This document shows positions 44,834 through 54,400 of a stretch of 64,000 nt of DNA, in pieces. The DNA is from Amycolatopsis orientalis DSM 40040 = KCTC 9412. GTDB lineage: Bacteria; Actinomycetota; Actinomycetes; Mycobacteriales; Pseudonocardiaceae. A program made the translations under genes and the position numbers. Within the stretch, counting starts at the first letter, position 1. Each line of letters opens with the position of its first letter. The stretch is from positions 62,001 to 126,000 of the forward strand of contig NZ_ASJB01000043.1 in NCBI RefSeq assembly GCF_000478275.1, given 5' to 3'. The notes under the pieces were generated by a model. That model had not been told where the DNA came from, made no database searches, and was given only the letters and a program-made list of their open reading frames with translations.

Positions 44834-45761
44834 CTTGAACTCCCTCATCGCGGCGGACGACTCCGCGGCCGCCGCCGAAGGCAAGCTTCCCGCGGAGGCG
44901 CTGCCCGAGCCCCGGAGCCAGGGCAAGCTGGTCCTGCGCAAGTTCCTGCGGCACAAGCTGGCGATGGTCTGCACGGCGATCCTGCTGCTGCTCGTGCTGA
45001 CCGTGATCATCATGCCGATCTTCTGGCCGTACGACTACGAGGACAGCTCCTTCCCGTCCTTCGCCAAGCCCAGCGGGGACTACCCGCTCGGCACGACGCA
45101 GGTCGGCAAGGAGATGGTGTCGCAGATCCTGCGCGGCACCCAGTACTCGCTCCTGATCGCGCTCATCGTGTCGATCGTCGCCACCACCATCGGCACCATT
45201 TTCGGTGCCATGGCGGGATATCTGCGCGGCTTCACCGACTCGGCGATCTCCCGGGTGACGGACCTGTTCCTGATCGTTCCGCAGATCGCCGCCGCCGCCA
45301 TCCTGGCGAAGGTGTTCGGCGGCGGTACCTGGTACATCGTCGCGATCGTGCTGGCCGCCTTCGGCTGGATGCCGATCGCGCGGATCGCCAGGGCCGAGTC
45401 GATGTCGTTGTCCCAGCGTGAATTCGTGGACGCCGCCCGCGCGTCCGGTGCCGGGACGTTCCACATCGTGTTCAAGCACCTGGTGCCGAACATGGTCGGT
45501 CTCATCACGGTCAACGCGACCCTCGCGATCGCGCAGGCCGTGCTGATCGAGGCGGCGCTGTCCTTCATCGGGCTGGGGGTGCAGCTGCCGGACACCTCGC
45601 TCGGCCGCGTCATCCTCGAGAACTACTCGCAGCTGCAGAACCGGCCTGCGTTGTTCTTCGGCCCGTTCATCGTGCTGGTGCTGATCTCGCTGACGATCAA
45701 CTTCATCGGTGACGGCCTGCGGGACGCTTTCGACCCGCGGCAGCGCCGGATGAAGGCGTAA
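44826..45761 (+). CDS. Oligopeptide ABC transporter permease (DppC-like)
   Basis: The product is 311 residues. About 40 cytoplasmic residues precede the first helix, then the DppC-type large periplasmic loop (YPLGTTQVGKEMVSQIL) and five more helices; the EAA loop is FVDAARASGAGTFHIVFKHLVPN. It pairs with the upstream permease. The TTG start at 44826 overlaps the previous gene. The next gene, the ATPase, is convergent, an unusual arrangement. Confidence 0.92.
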   Translation: MADLNSLIAADDSAAAAEGKLPAEALPEPRSQGKLVLRKFLRHKLAMVCTAILLLLVLTVIIMPIFWPYDYEDSSFPSFAKPSGDYPLGTTQVGKEMVSQILRGTQYSLLIALIVSIVATTIGTIFGAMAGYLRGFTDSAISRVTDLFLIVPQIAAAAILAKVFGGGTWYIVAIVLAAFGWMPIARIARAESMSLSQREFVDAARASGAGTFHIVFKHLVPNMVGLITVNATLAIAQAVLIEAALSFIGLGVQLPDTSLGRVILENYSQLQNRPALFFGPFIVLVLISLTINFIGDGLRDAFDPRQRRMKA

Positions 45762-45771
45762 GGCCCTCTTT

Positions 45772-45828
45772 AGCGCGTGAAGGCCCCCTTCCCTCGGCTC
45801 AGCCGAGGGAAGGGGGCCTTCACGCGCT
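45772..45828. terminator. Palindrome, TGAAGG family (dppC end)
   Basis: Arms 45772-45799 and 45801-45828 are exact 28-bp complements with one central base, the longest perfect stem in the window. The arm contains GAAGG-CCC-CCTTC. It begins 11 bases after the permease stop. Confidence 0.92.
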
Positions 45829-45894
45829 TCTGTGGGTGGAACTGGCGGCTGGACACTTGGCGAGGGGGGAATGGCCCGCACCCCTCCGCCCCCA

Positions 45895-45950
45895 AGTACG
45901 CGAAGGCCCCCTTCACCGCGCTAGACGCGGCGAAGGGGGCCTCACGTACT
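45895..45950. terminator. Palindrome, TGAAGG family, imperfect (dppDF end)
   Basis: Arms 45895-45920 and 45926-45950 pair with two mismatches and one bulge around CTAGA. It has the same GAAGGCCCCCTTC core as the element 70 bases upstream and lies 10 bases from the ATPase stop. The two together give each convergent gene its own copy. Confidence 0.8.
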
Positions 45951-45959
45951 ACTGGAGCG

Positions 45960-47741
45960 TCAGTCGGCCACTGGGGCCAGCTTGCCGGCCTCCCAGGCCG
46001 CGCGGCGCTCGGCCTGCAGCACCGGGTCCGCGACCGGGGCGGCCGAGAGCAGACGACGGGTGTACTCCTCGCGCGGCGAGTGCAGCACCTGGTCCCGCGT
46101 ACCGACCTCGACCAGCTTGCCGTGCTGCATCACCGCGACGCGGTCGGCCAGCAGGTCGACGACGGCGAGGTCGTGGCTGATGAACAGGCAGGCGAACTGC
46201 AGCGAGCGCTGCAGGTCCAGGAACAGGTCCAGCACGCGTGCCTGCACCGACACGTCCAGCGCCGAGGTCGGCTCGTCCGCGATCAGCAGCGCCGGGTCCA
46301 GCGAGAGCGCCCGCGCGATGGCGACGCGCTGGCGCTGGCCGCCGGAGAGTTCGTGCGGGTACCGGTTGCGGTAGTGGCCGCCGAGCTCGACCTTGTCCAA
46401 AAGGGACGCGACCCGCTCGTTCAGGGCCTTGCCCTGCAGGAACTTGTGCAGCACCATCGGCTCGGCGATCGACTCGCCGATGGTCATCTTCGGGTCCAGT
46501 GTGGACGCCGGGTCCTGGAACACGATCGAGAAGTAGCGGCGCAGCGGGCGCAGCTCCTTGTTCGACATGTTCGTGATGTCCTTGCCCGCGATCGACACGG
46601 TGCCCTCGGTCGGGGTCAGCAGGCGGATCGCGCAGCGGCCGACGGTCGACTTGCCGGAACCGGATTCACCGACCAGGCCGACGATCTCGCCCTTGGCGAT
46701 GCTCAGCGAGACGTCGTCCACCGCGCGGTTCTTCGCCTGACCGCGGCGGCCGGGGTACTCCAGCACGAGGTTCTTGATCTCGAGCGCGGGCGCGTTCTCC
46801 TCGATCACCGCGGCGAGTTCGGAGTCCTCGAGACGGATGTCCTCGGCGATCTTCGAAGCCTCGTCGCTGTCGGCGGAGATGCCGGAATCGTCGAGCAGGC
46901 GGCGGCCCTCGGGACGCTGGCCCAGCACGGGCACCGCGGCGAGCAGCTTGCGCGTGTATTCCACCTGCGGCGACGCGAACAGGTCGCGCACCGGCGCCTG
47001 TTCGACGATGTTGCCCTGGTACATCACGACCACGCGGTCGGCGAGGTCGGCGACGACGCCCATGTCGTGCGTGATCAGCACGATGGCGGTGTTGAGGGTG
47101 TCACGCAGCTTGCGCAGCAGGCCGAGGATCTCCGCCTGCACGGTGACGTCGAGCGCCGTGGTCGGCTCGTCGGCGATGATCACCTTCGGGTCGCACGAGA
47201 TCGCCATCGCGATGACGACGCGCTGGCGCAGACCGCCGGAGAGCTGGTGCGGGTACTGCTTGAAGCGCAGCGGCGGGTTCGGGATGCCGACCATCTCCAG
47301 CAGCTCGATGGCGCGCTTGTCGGCGGCTTCCTTCGAGATGTCCTGGTGCGAGCGGAGCGCCTCGCGCAGCTGCCAGCCGACCGTGTAGACGGGGTTCAGC
47401 GCGGTCATCGGCTCCTGGAAGATCATCGCGACCTGGTTTCCGCGGATCTTCTGGAGTTCCTTCTCCTTGAGATCGGCCAGGTTGCGCTCGCCGAGGCGGA
47501 GCTCACCCGCGATCCGGCTCGTCTTCGGGAGCAACCCGAGCACCGACATCGAGGTCACCGACTTGCCGGAACCGGACTCGCCGACCACCGCGACGATCTC
47601 ACCCGGCTTGACGTCGAAACCGATGCCCTTGACGGCGTCGACCACGCCCTCGTCGGTCGGGAACGAGACGCTCAGGTCGGAGATGGACAGAACCGAACCC
47701 GACACGCCGCCGAGGTCCGACGATGCTGCTTCAGTGCTCAC
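45960..47741 (-). CDS. Oligopeptide ABC transporter ATPase, DppD-DppF fusion
   Basis: The product is 593 residues with two ABC ATPase domains. Walker A GESGSGKSV (about 50) and GESGSGKST (about 350), signatures LSGGLRQRVVIAMA and LSGGQRQRVAIARA, and Walker B IIADEPTTALD and LIADEPTSALD are present. An acidic linker joins the halves. It would drive the DppBC-like channel encoded on the other strand. The GTG at 47741 has GAAGGG upstream; an 8-bp hairpin (47770-47791) lies in the 5' region. Confidence 0.93.
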   Translation of the reverse strand: MSTEAASSDLGGVSGSVLSISDLSVSFPTDEGVVDAVKGIGFDVKPGEIVAVVGESGSGKSVTSMSVLGLLPKTSRIAGELRLGERNLADLKEKELQKIRGNQVAMIFQEPMTALNPVYTVGWQLREALRSHQDISKEAADKRAIELLEMVGIPNPPLRFKQYPHQLSGGLRQRVVIAMAISCDPKVIIADEPTTALDVTVQAEILGLLRKLRDTLNTAIVLITHDMGVVADLADRVVVMYQGNIVEQAPVRDLFASPQVEYTRKLLAAVPVLGQRPEGRRLLDDSGISADSDEASKIAEDIRLEDSELAAVIEENAPALEIKNLVLEYPGRRGQAKNRAVDDVSLSIAKGEIVGLVGESGSGKSTVGRCAIRLLTPTEGTVSIAGKDITNMSNKELRPLRRYFSIVFQDPASTLDPKMTIGESIAEPMVLHKFLQGKALNERVASLLDKVELGGHYRNRYPHELSGGQRQRVAIARALSLDPALLIADEPTSALDVSVQARVLDLFLDLQRSLQFACLFISHDLAVVDLLADRVAVMQHGKLVEVGTRDQVLHSPREEYTRRLLSAAPVADPVLQAERRAAWEAGKLAPVAD

Positions 47742-47899
47742 CAAGATGCCCTTCGTGGGGGTACATATGGTCACGGCGCAAGGGCCGTGACTCGCGCGAG
47801 GATAACCGAGAGTCGCCCGACTAAGGTCGGTGCTCTGCGGCTTCCGTTCCCGACACCCTATAAAGGAAAGCCCGCCGTGTTCGAATTAGTCTTCAAGCC

Positions 47900-48742
47900 G
47901 TGATCTCCGCTCAGGCCAAAGTGCTGCTGGTGCACGCCCATCCGGACGACGAAAGCCTCACCACCGGCGGCACCATCGCGCGTTACGCGGCCGAAGGCGC
48001 CGACGTGACCGTCGTCACCTGCACGCTCGGTGAGGAAGGCGAAATCATCCCGCCGCTTCTCGGCGGGCTCGGTTCGTGGGCTTCCGACCAGCTCGGCGGG
48101 TACCGCGCGGGCGAACTGGAGTCGGCGTGCGCCGCGCTCGGCGTCTCGCGGCACCGGTATCTCGGCGGCATCGGCCGCTGGCGCGACTCGGGGATGGCCG
48201 GGACACCGTCCGCGGCCCATCCGCGCGCGTTCTCCGGCGGCGACATCGAGGAGCAGGTGGCTCAGCTCGCCGAGATCCTCGACGACGTCCGTCCTCAGGT
48301 CGTGGTCACTTATGACGCTTTCGGGGGTTACGGGCATCCCGACCACATCCGCGCGCACGAGATCACGATGGCCGCCGCGCCGAAGGCCGCGTCGGTCGAA
48401 CGGGTGTTCCACACGGTTTCTTCGCGCGACGCCGTCGCCGCCGGGCTCGCCGCGTTGCGCGGGCGGTCACCGTTCAAGGTCCCCGAAGACGGCGAACTGC
48501 CGGTGACGCCGGACGAGACGATCACCACCGTCCTCGACGTCTCCGCGTATCTCCCGGCGAAGGTCGCCGCGCTGCGGGCGCACGAGACCCAGGTGAGCGT
48601 GCCCGCTCCGCCGAGGCTCGCCGACCACTTCGCGCTGAGCAACGACGTCGCGCAGCCGATCACCCCGAACGAGTACTTCGTGCTCGCCCACGGACCGGTC
48701 GAAGGTGCCGCGGCCGACCTGTTCGGAGGACTCGCGAAGTGA
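47900..48742 (+). CDS. mshB: N-acetyl-GlcN-inositol deacetylase (mycothiol biosynthesis)
   Basis: The product is 280 residues. The zinc motif AHPDDE is at about 13, the second metal histidine in GYGHPDHIRAHE (about 143), and the catalytic Asp in the same PDDE. MshB removes the acetyl group from GlcNAc-inositol in the second committed step to mycothiol, the main actinobacterial thiol. TAGTCT ends 7 bases before the GTG at 47900, suggesting a leaderless mRNA. Neighbouring membrane protein matches the Rv1170-Rv1171 order. Confidence 0.95.
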   Translation: MISAQAKVLLVHAHPDDESLTTGGTIARYAAEGADVTVVTCTLGEEGEIIPPLLGGLGSWASDQLGGYRAGELESACAALGVSRHRYLGGIGRWRDSGMAGTPSAAHPRAFSGGDIEEQVAQLAEILDDVRPQVVVTYDAFGGYGHPDHIRAHEITMAAAPKAASVERVFHTVSSRDAVAAGLAALRGRSPFKVPEDGELPVTPDETITTVLDVSAYLPAKVAALRAHETQVSVPAPPRLADHFALSNDVAQPITPNEYFVLAHGPVEGAAADLFGGLAK

Positions 48743-49164
48743 CGGTCACGCCCCAGCCGCTCACGGCGTACCAGCGTGGGCTGCTGGTCCTGCTGTGCTT
48801 CGACGCGTTCCTGCTCGGGCTGCTCGAACTGTTCTTCCTGCCGCTCCGGCTCGACGGCATCGTGCTGCCGAAGCTCGGGGACGCGCCGATGCCGGTGACC
48901 GTGGTGCTCGCCGTGCTCACCACACCACTGCTGGTGCGGACGACCGCGAAAGTGATCCGTCCGTCCTTTTCGGTGATTCCGCTGCTCGTCTGGGTACTAG
49001 TCGTACTCGGGATGGGCGTGACGGGTCCGGGTGGTGATCTGGTGCTGGTACAGGACTGGCGGGCGCTGCTGCTGATCGGCGGCGGGGCACTGCCGGGCGC
49101 GCTGGTACTGGGCGGTGGCCTGGGCACGGCGGCGAAGGCGGGCAAGGGAGTCAAAAATGGGTGA
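48739..49164 (+). CDS. Four-helix membrane protein linked to mshB
   Basis: The product is 141 residues with four hydrophobic segments (about 14-36, 50-68, 78-95, 105-128). Start GTG overlaps the mshB stop. A similar membrane protein follows mshB in mycobacteria (Rv1171), so the link may be functional, but no role is known. It overlaps the next gene by 8 bp. Confidence 0.78.
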   Translation: MTVTPQPLTAYQRGLLVLLCFDAFLLGLLELFFLPLRLDGIVLPKLGDAPMPVTVVLAVLTTPLLVRTTAKVIRPSFSVIPLLVWVLVVLGMGVTGPGGDLVLVQDWRALLLIGGGALPGALVLGGGLGTAAKAGKGVKNG

Positions 49165-49948
49165 AGCGATTTCGGATCGCCAGGTCGTGGCGGTGCTGCG
49201 GCCGTTCGTCCGCGCCTGCGGTCCGATGGTCGACGCGCTGCGCGACGCGGATCCGTTCGGCCTGCAGGCCAGGGGACGGCGCGAGGACGCGCTGGAAGGC
49301 GTCGAGCCCAAACTCAAGGACAAGCTGCTCGACGGGATCACCTCGGTGAAGGTGCCCGGCACCGCGGCCTGGGCGGAGATGTCGAACTACCAGCGGACCA
49401 ACTGGTGGGTGAACCGGGTCGGCCGGGTCACCGCGCTGATCACCGCGATCCCCGGTCTCGGCGGCGCGCTCGCCGACAGGCTGCCCGTCCAGGACGCGCT
49501 CGGCTCCGCGTCCCAAGGAGTCCTGCTGTGCGCGATCGCGGGGGAGTACGGCGTGACCGACGTCGGCGCCCGCGTCCGGCTGATCGCGTGGGTGCTCTTC
49601 GAACGCGACATCGATCCGGTGATCGCCGCGGGTAAACACGCCGAACACGACAAGGCCGCCGAAGACGACGAAGCGGCGAAGCTCACCGAAGAACTCGACG
49701 ACGCGAAGAAGAAGCACGGCAAGATCACCTTCAAGGCGGCTGCGGGCACCCTGTGGCGACTCGGCCGCGGGCTGCTGGCCATCGTCGACGAACTGGAGAA
49801 GCGCCCGCACGGCCGTCTTTTCCACCGGGTGCTCGGGAAACTGCCGGTGGTCGGCATGGCGGGCGACTACTTCGGCGAGCGGTCCGGCCTCAAACGCGTC
49901 TGGAAGCGGGCGCACCAGTGGTTCACCGAGCACCCCGACGGCGCCTGA
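49157..49948 (+). CDS. Hypothetical soluble protein, TerB/EcsC-like helical
   Basis: The product is 263 residues, soluble and helical. A central segment with ALITAIPGLGGALADRLPVQ followed by YGVTDVGARVRL resembles EcsC-like or TerB-like membrane-adjacent helical proteins, but the match is weak. A Lys/Glu-rich stretch (about 155-190) follows. The ATG at 49157 overlaps the previous gene. Its stop is 3 bases from that of the convergent M50 gene, so there is no room for a terminator. Confidence 0.7.
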   Translation: MGEAISDRQVVAVLRPFVRACGPMVDALRDADPFGLQARGRREDALEGVEPKLKDKLLDGITSVKVPGTAAWAEMSNYQRTNWWVNRVGRVTALITAIPGLGGALADRLPVQDALGSASQGVLLCAIAGEYGVTDVGARVRLIAWVLFERDIDPVIAAGKHAEHDKAAEDDEAAKLTEELDDAKKKHGKITFKAAAGTLWRLGRGLLAIVDELEKRPHGRLFHRVLGKLPVVGMAGDYFGERSGLKRVWKRAHQWFTEHPDGA

Positions 49949-49951
49949 AAA

Positions 49952-50728
49952 CTACTTCCAGAACATGAACGCGACCTGTCCGTACTGCGCGGCGAGCGTG
50001 TAGCCGCCGACGGCGTCGAAGATCGCGAAGGACGCTCGCCACAACAGGCGGCTCGCTTCGTCCACGAGGAACAGCACGCCGAACAGCACGAGCGGCGCCC
50101 ACGGCCGGGCCTTCGCGCCGAACTCGCGCGCGCCGGGCGAAAGGTACGGCTCGATCGCGCCCCAGCCGTCGAGGCCGGGGATCGGCAGGATGTTCAGGAT
50201 GAACGTGACGATCTGAAGCAGCGCCAGGAACGAGAGCCCGATCACCAGCCCGCTCGACATCGGCACCAGCGCGACGACGAGCGTCAGCGCCACGCCGACG
50301 GCGAGGTTGCTCAGTGGCCCGGCGAGCGACACCCACGACTGGACGCCGCGGGACCGCAGGCGCCCGTGTTCGATCCAGACCGCGCCACCCGGCAGCGGGA
50401 TGCCGCCGATGATGAGGAATACCAACGGCAGGATGATGGACAGTGCCGGATCCGTGTATTTCCGGACGTCCATGGAGAGGTAACCCTTGTGGGCGACGCT
50501 GTGGTCACCGCCGCGGAAGGCCACGATCGCGTGCCCGAACTCGTGCAGCGTCAGCGACGCCACCCAGCCGCCGGCGACGAGCAGCACCACCCCGGCGACG
50601 AGCAACGGGTCGTACTTCTGGCTGGAAAGCGTGGTCGCGTCACCGAAAGCCGCCAGTACACCGCCCAGGACGGTGACCGCGAGGATGCCGAGGAAGATCG
50701 GGCTTGGCCGCACTGCTGATCTCTGCAC
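49952..50728 (-). CDS. Site-2-protease-like M50 membrane metalloprotease
   Basis: The product is 258 residues with about six hydrophobic segments. The zinc motif HEFGHAI is at about 62 and the second ligand motif NILPIPGLDGW at about 178, both in membrane helices as in the RseP/Rip branch lacking PDZ domains. It would cut transmembrane substrates such as anti-sigma factors. GGAGGGGTG precedes the ATG at 50728. Confidence 0.92.
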   Translation of the reverse strand: MQRSAVRPSPIFLGILAVTVLGGVLAAFGDATTLSSQKYDPLLVAGVVLLVAGGWVASLTLHEFGHAIVAFRGGDHSVAHKGYLSMDVRKYTDPALSIILPLVFLIIGGIPLPGGAVWIEHGRLRSRGVQSWVSLAGPLSNLAVGVALTLVVALVPMSSGLVIGLSFLALLQIVTFILNILPIPGLDGWGAIEPYLSPGAREFGAKARPWAPLVLFGVLFLVDEASRLLWRASFAIFDAVGGYTLAAQYGQVAFMFWK

Positions 50729-50884
50729 CCCTCCAGTCTTCCGTATGCCCGATGTGAAGTTCTCGGCGTGTCCCCTTGCGCGATGAGGCCGAGGTATCCC
50801 CCGAACTCGCTACTCCGCTTGACCTGACCGCACTACACGGGTGTAATCACAGTGATGTCATTCGTCGCTGGAAGGGGGCGGCGG

Positions 50885-51268
50885 ATGGTGTTTCAACACC
50901 GCCAGCCTGGGGAGTGCGTGGACAGCGAGGAGGCGGACGTGCGGTTGGAAGCAGATGGAAGGGAATGGGGGCAAGTCGTGGGTTGGGGCGAGGTCCCGGA
51001 GCAGCAACTGGGAGATCTCACCGAACTTTTCGACGATGCCTCCGCGGAAGAGCAGGACTGGCAGGAACGGGCCCTCTGCGCGCAGACGGACCCGGAGGCG
51101 TTCTTCCCGGAGAAGGGCGGCTCCACCCGCGAAGCCAAGCGGATCTGCCTCGGTTGCGAGGTCAAGGACGAGTGCCTCGAGTACGCCCTCGCGCATGACG
51201 AGCGGTTCGGTATTTGGGGCGGGCTCTCCGAACGCGAGCGTAGGAAACTGAAGAAACGAGCTGTGTGA
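50885..51268 (+). CDS. whiB2: WhiB-family iron-sulphur regulator, WhiB2/WhmD type
   Basis: The product is 127 residues from ATG 50885, which has GGAAGGGGG upstream; ATG 50852 is an alternative. Cluster cysteines are in RALCAQTDPEAFFPEK and RICLGCEVKDECLEYAL, followed by the turn motif GIWGGLSERERRKLKK. The sequence is nearly that of mycobacterial WhiB2/WhmD and Streptomyces WhiB, which act in septation and sporulation, with WhiA. An 11-bp palindrome ATCACAGTGAT (50846-50856) lies just upstream. Confidence 0.93.
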   Translation: MVFQHRQPGECVDSEEADVRLEADGREWGQVVGWGEVPEQQLGDLTELFDDASAEEQDWQERALCAQTDPEAFFPEKGGSTREAKRICLGCEVKDECLEYALAHDERFGIWGGLSERERRKLKKRAV

Positions 51269-51269
51269 C

Positions 51270-51306
51270 AGCGATCTCCGGCACCCCCCGTGCGCCGGAG
51301 ATCGCT
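51270..51306. terminator. Terminator hairpin after whiB2
   Basis: AGCGATCTCCGGC (51270-51282) and its exact complement (51294-51306) form a 13-bp stem with an 11-base loop, starting 2 bases after the whiB2 stop. Confidence 0.8.
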
Positions 51307-51320
51307 TCCTGCCGGGCCTG

Positions 51321-51378
51321 GTTCAACACAGTCCCAGTTCCACAGTCCTTGTTCCACGGTTCTTGTTCCACACAGTGG
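51321..51378. repeat. Short tandem repeat array (GTTCCAC units)
   Basis: Four units of GTTC(C/A)ACA-like sequence begin at 51321, 51337, 51351 and 51365, with spacings of 16, 14 and 14 bases. The middle two share GTTCCAC-(A/G)GT(C/T)CTT. The array lies between the whiB2 terminator and the glycosyltransferase gene and could be a protein-binding site. Confidence 0.6.
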
Positions 51379-51451
51379 GGCCACCAACGGGTGACAGGGT
51401 CGCGTCGTAGGGTGGCGGCACTCGACTTCGCCGCCACATCTGGAGTGCCCG

Positions 51452-54400
51452 TTGTCCCGCACTGCCGCCTCACCCGCACTGCGCACGGTCCCCGTTCTGG
51501 CCATTGTGGTCTGTCACAACGGCGAGAACTGGTTGCCACTGGCGCTTTCCGCGCTGCGGCGCAGCGGGGTGCGGCCCCGGCACGTGCTGGCCGTCGACAC
51601 CGGATCCACCGACCGGACGGCCAAGATCCTCGCCGAAGCGGCCGCGCCCGAAGGCGTCGTCGGAGGTCCGGACGAGGCTCCGGTCCTGGACGGGATTCTC
51701 ACACTTTCGGATGACGTGGGCTTTGGTGCCGCCGTCGGTGAGGCCGTCGAGCACGCCGTCGAACGCTGGGGTGATCCCGGCGGCTGGGTCTGGCTGCTGC
51801 ACGACGACTGCGCGCCGGAACCCGACTGTCTCGAAAACCTGTTGGCAGCGGCCGAAAACGAGCCCGCGGCGACGGTGCTCGGCCCGCTCGCGGTGGACTG
51901 GAGCGACCCGCGACTGATCGTCGAAGCCGGGTTGTCGACCGACGCCATCGGCCATCGGCAGCAGATCTCGCCGGAAGAGACCGCCACCGCGGTGCTCGCC
52001 GTGCCGAGCGCGGGAACGCTGGTGCGCCGGGAAACCTGGCACGACCTCGGCGGCTACGATCCGGGATTTCCCTTGCTGCGTGAGGATCTCGACTTCGGCT
52101 GGCGGGCCAACGCCGCGGGCGGCCGCGTGCTTTCCGTGCCTTCGGCCCGGCTCCGGCACGCCCGTGCGCTCAGTACCGGGCAGCGGAAACCGGACGCGCT
52201 CGGGATGTCGCTCGCCACGGCCAACCGCGTGCACGGCCTCCGGGTGTTCCTGGTCAATTGTTCCGCGCCGTCGTTTTGGTTCGGCCTTCTTCGAATCCCG
52301 TTCTTCGCGGTGCTGCGCGCGCTCGCGTTCCTGTTGCTGCGCCGGACCGGTGAGGCGGGCGCGGAACTCGCGGCGACCTGGCACCTGCTGCGTGGTCGCG
52401 GTGGATTGCGGGCGGCCCGCGCCGAACGCCGGGAGGGCGGCGGGCCCGGAGCGGTCCGCGGTCTCTTCACCGGACGGATGACGCGGGTGCGCAACGCGGT
52501 CCGCGCGGGTGTCGTCGGTCTTGTCCGGCGTGGTGTCGAACGGGATTTCGCGCTCGGGACCGTGCCGGAGACCGCCGATCAGGAGGGCGCCTGGATCCCG
52601 CCGGAAGCGGTGAAGGCGGGGAGAGACCGTCCTGTCGGCCCGGGCGCGCTGCCCGCCGGGGCGATGCGGGGTGTCGGCTCACGGGGCACAGGGCTGCGAC
52701 GGCCCAGCGCGGTCGTCGCGGTCGCGGTCCCCGAGGCCGCCGAAGAACCCGTCGCGGGCAGGCCGAAACTGTCGAAGCCGTCGCCGGTGCCGCGCGACGG
52801 CGGGAGCCGTCCGGAGCCGGAACTCGTCTTCGTCGAGGTCGACCGGAAGCGGGTGCTCGGCGCGACCGTGTTCGCCCCGCCGGTGCTGATGCTCGTCGTG
52901 CTGACGGCGCTCGCCTTCGTGGTCAACGGTTCGCGGCTCGGGCTGGACCTCTTCGGCGGGAAACTGCTGCCGGTCGGCGGGCTCGGCGAGATCTGGTCGT
53001 CGTATCTCGCGCCGTGGCACGCGATCGCGGGCGGCACGGCGAGTCCCGCGCCCGCGACGCTGCCGGTGCTGGGCACCCTCGGCGCGCTCTTCACGCCGAT
53101 CGGCGGACCCGCGGCGCTGGTCGCGATCCTGCTCATCGGTGACATCCCGCTCGCCGCGCTGAGCGCGTACGTGGCCACTCGGCACCTTCGGGTGCGTCGA
53201 TGGGTGCGTGCCGTCGTCGCGGCGGCGTACGGCGTGGTTCCCGCCGCCACGGCTTCGGTCGCGCAAGGACGGCTCGACGTCGTCGTCGTGCATCTGCTGT
53301 TGCCGTTGGTGATCGCGGGCATCGTTGGCCTGCTCGTCCGCGCGGACTCGCGGTGGCTGCACGTTTCCGCGCTGAGCGCGATCGGGCTGGCGCTGATCGG
53401 CGCGTTCTCGCCGCTGGCGCACGCGCTGGCGCTGGTCGGCCTGGTGATCGGGTTCGTCGTGCTGCCTTCGCCGACCGGGCTGGCGCGGCGGATCGCGTCG
53501 GTCGGCATCGTGGTCTTCCTGCCGCTGGCGCTGCTGCTGCCGTGGCCGAGCGTGCTGTTGAGGAATCCGGAACTGCTGCTGCACGGACTCGGCGGCGCCG
53601 CCACGGCCGCCTCCGGGGCCGATCTCGCCGGGCTGGATCCCGGCGGTCCCGGCGCCTGGCCGATCGGGGTGGTGCTGGTCGCGGCCGCGATCGTCGCGCT
53701 GGTGATCCGGCCGTCGAAGGGCGCCGGCGCCGGCGTCGCGGTCGTCGCGCTGGGCGTACTCGGGCTCGTGGCCGTGCGGTTCGTGGCGGTGACGCCGATG
53801 TCGGGCGGCGCGCACGCGACCGGGTACGCCGGGGTGCCGTTGCTGGTGATCTCCGCGGGACTGTTGTGGACGGTGCTGGCGACCTGGCGGCGGGGCGGGG
53901 TGAGCGTCGAACCGGCGCCGTGGCTGGCGAAGGTCACGGCCGTGGCCGGGGTGCTCGTGCTGCTGGCGCTGGCGACCGGCGCCGTCGTCGCGGGCCGGGA
54001 AGGTCCGCTGAGGTCGGGTGCCCGGCCCGCGCTGGCTCCGGAGATCTCGGCGGAACTGGCCGCGAACGGGCGCTCGGTGCTGGTGATCGGGGAACCCGTC
54101 CGGCAGACCGGCGGGCGGTTGCCGTCTTACGGCGACGACGAACTCGCCCCGACGCCCGGCAGCGCCGACCGGCTGGCCGCGTGGCGCCGGGACCTGCTGC
54201 AGGGCTCGCCGGACGCGGTCAAGCAGGCCTTCGCGGCGGCCGCGGCCTCCGGGGTGCAGTACGTCGTGCTGCCCGCCGGGGTGAACGGCCTGACCGCGCT
54301 CGCGCCGGACCTGGTCGCGCCTGCCGCGCCGACCTCGGACGGCCGTCCGGTCCTGCGGTTGCTGCCGGCCGCCGGGCAGGTCGCGCTGATCTCGCCGGAA

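Noticed and set aside
45845..47903. A 708-codon plus-strand frame across the DppDF gene
   Set aside because: It is antisense to two intact ATPase domains and has no motif of its own.
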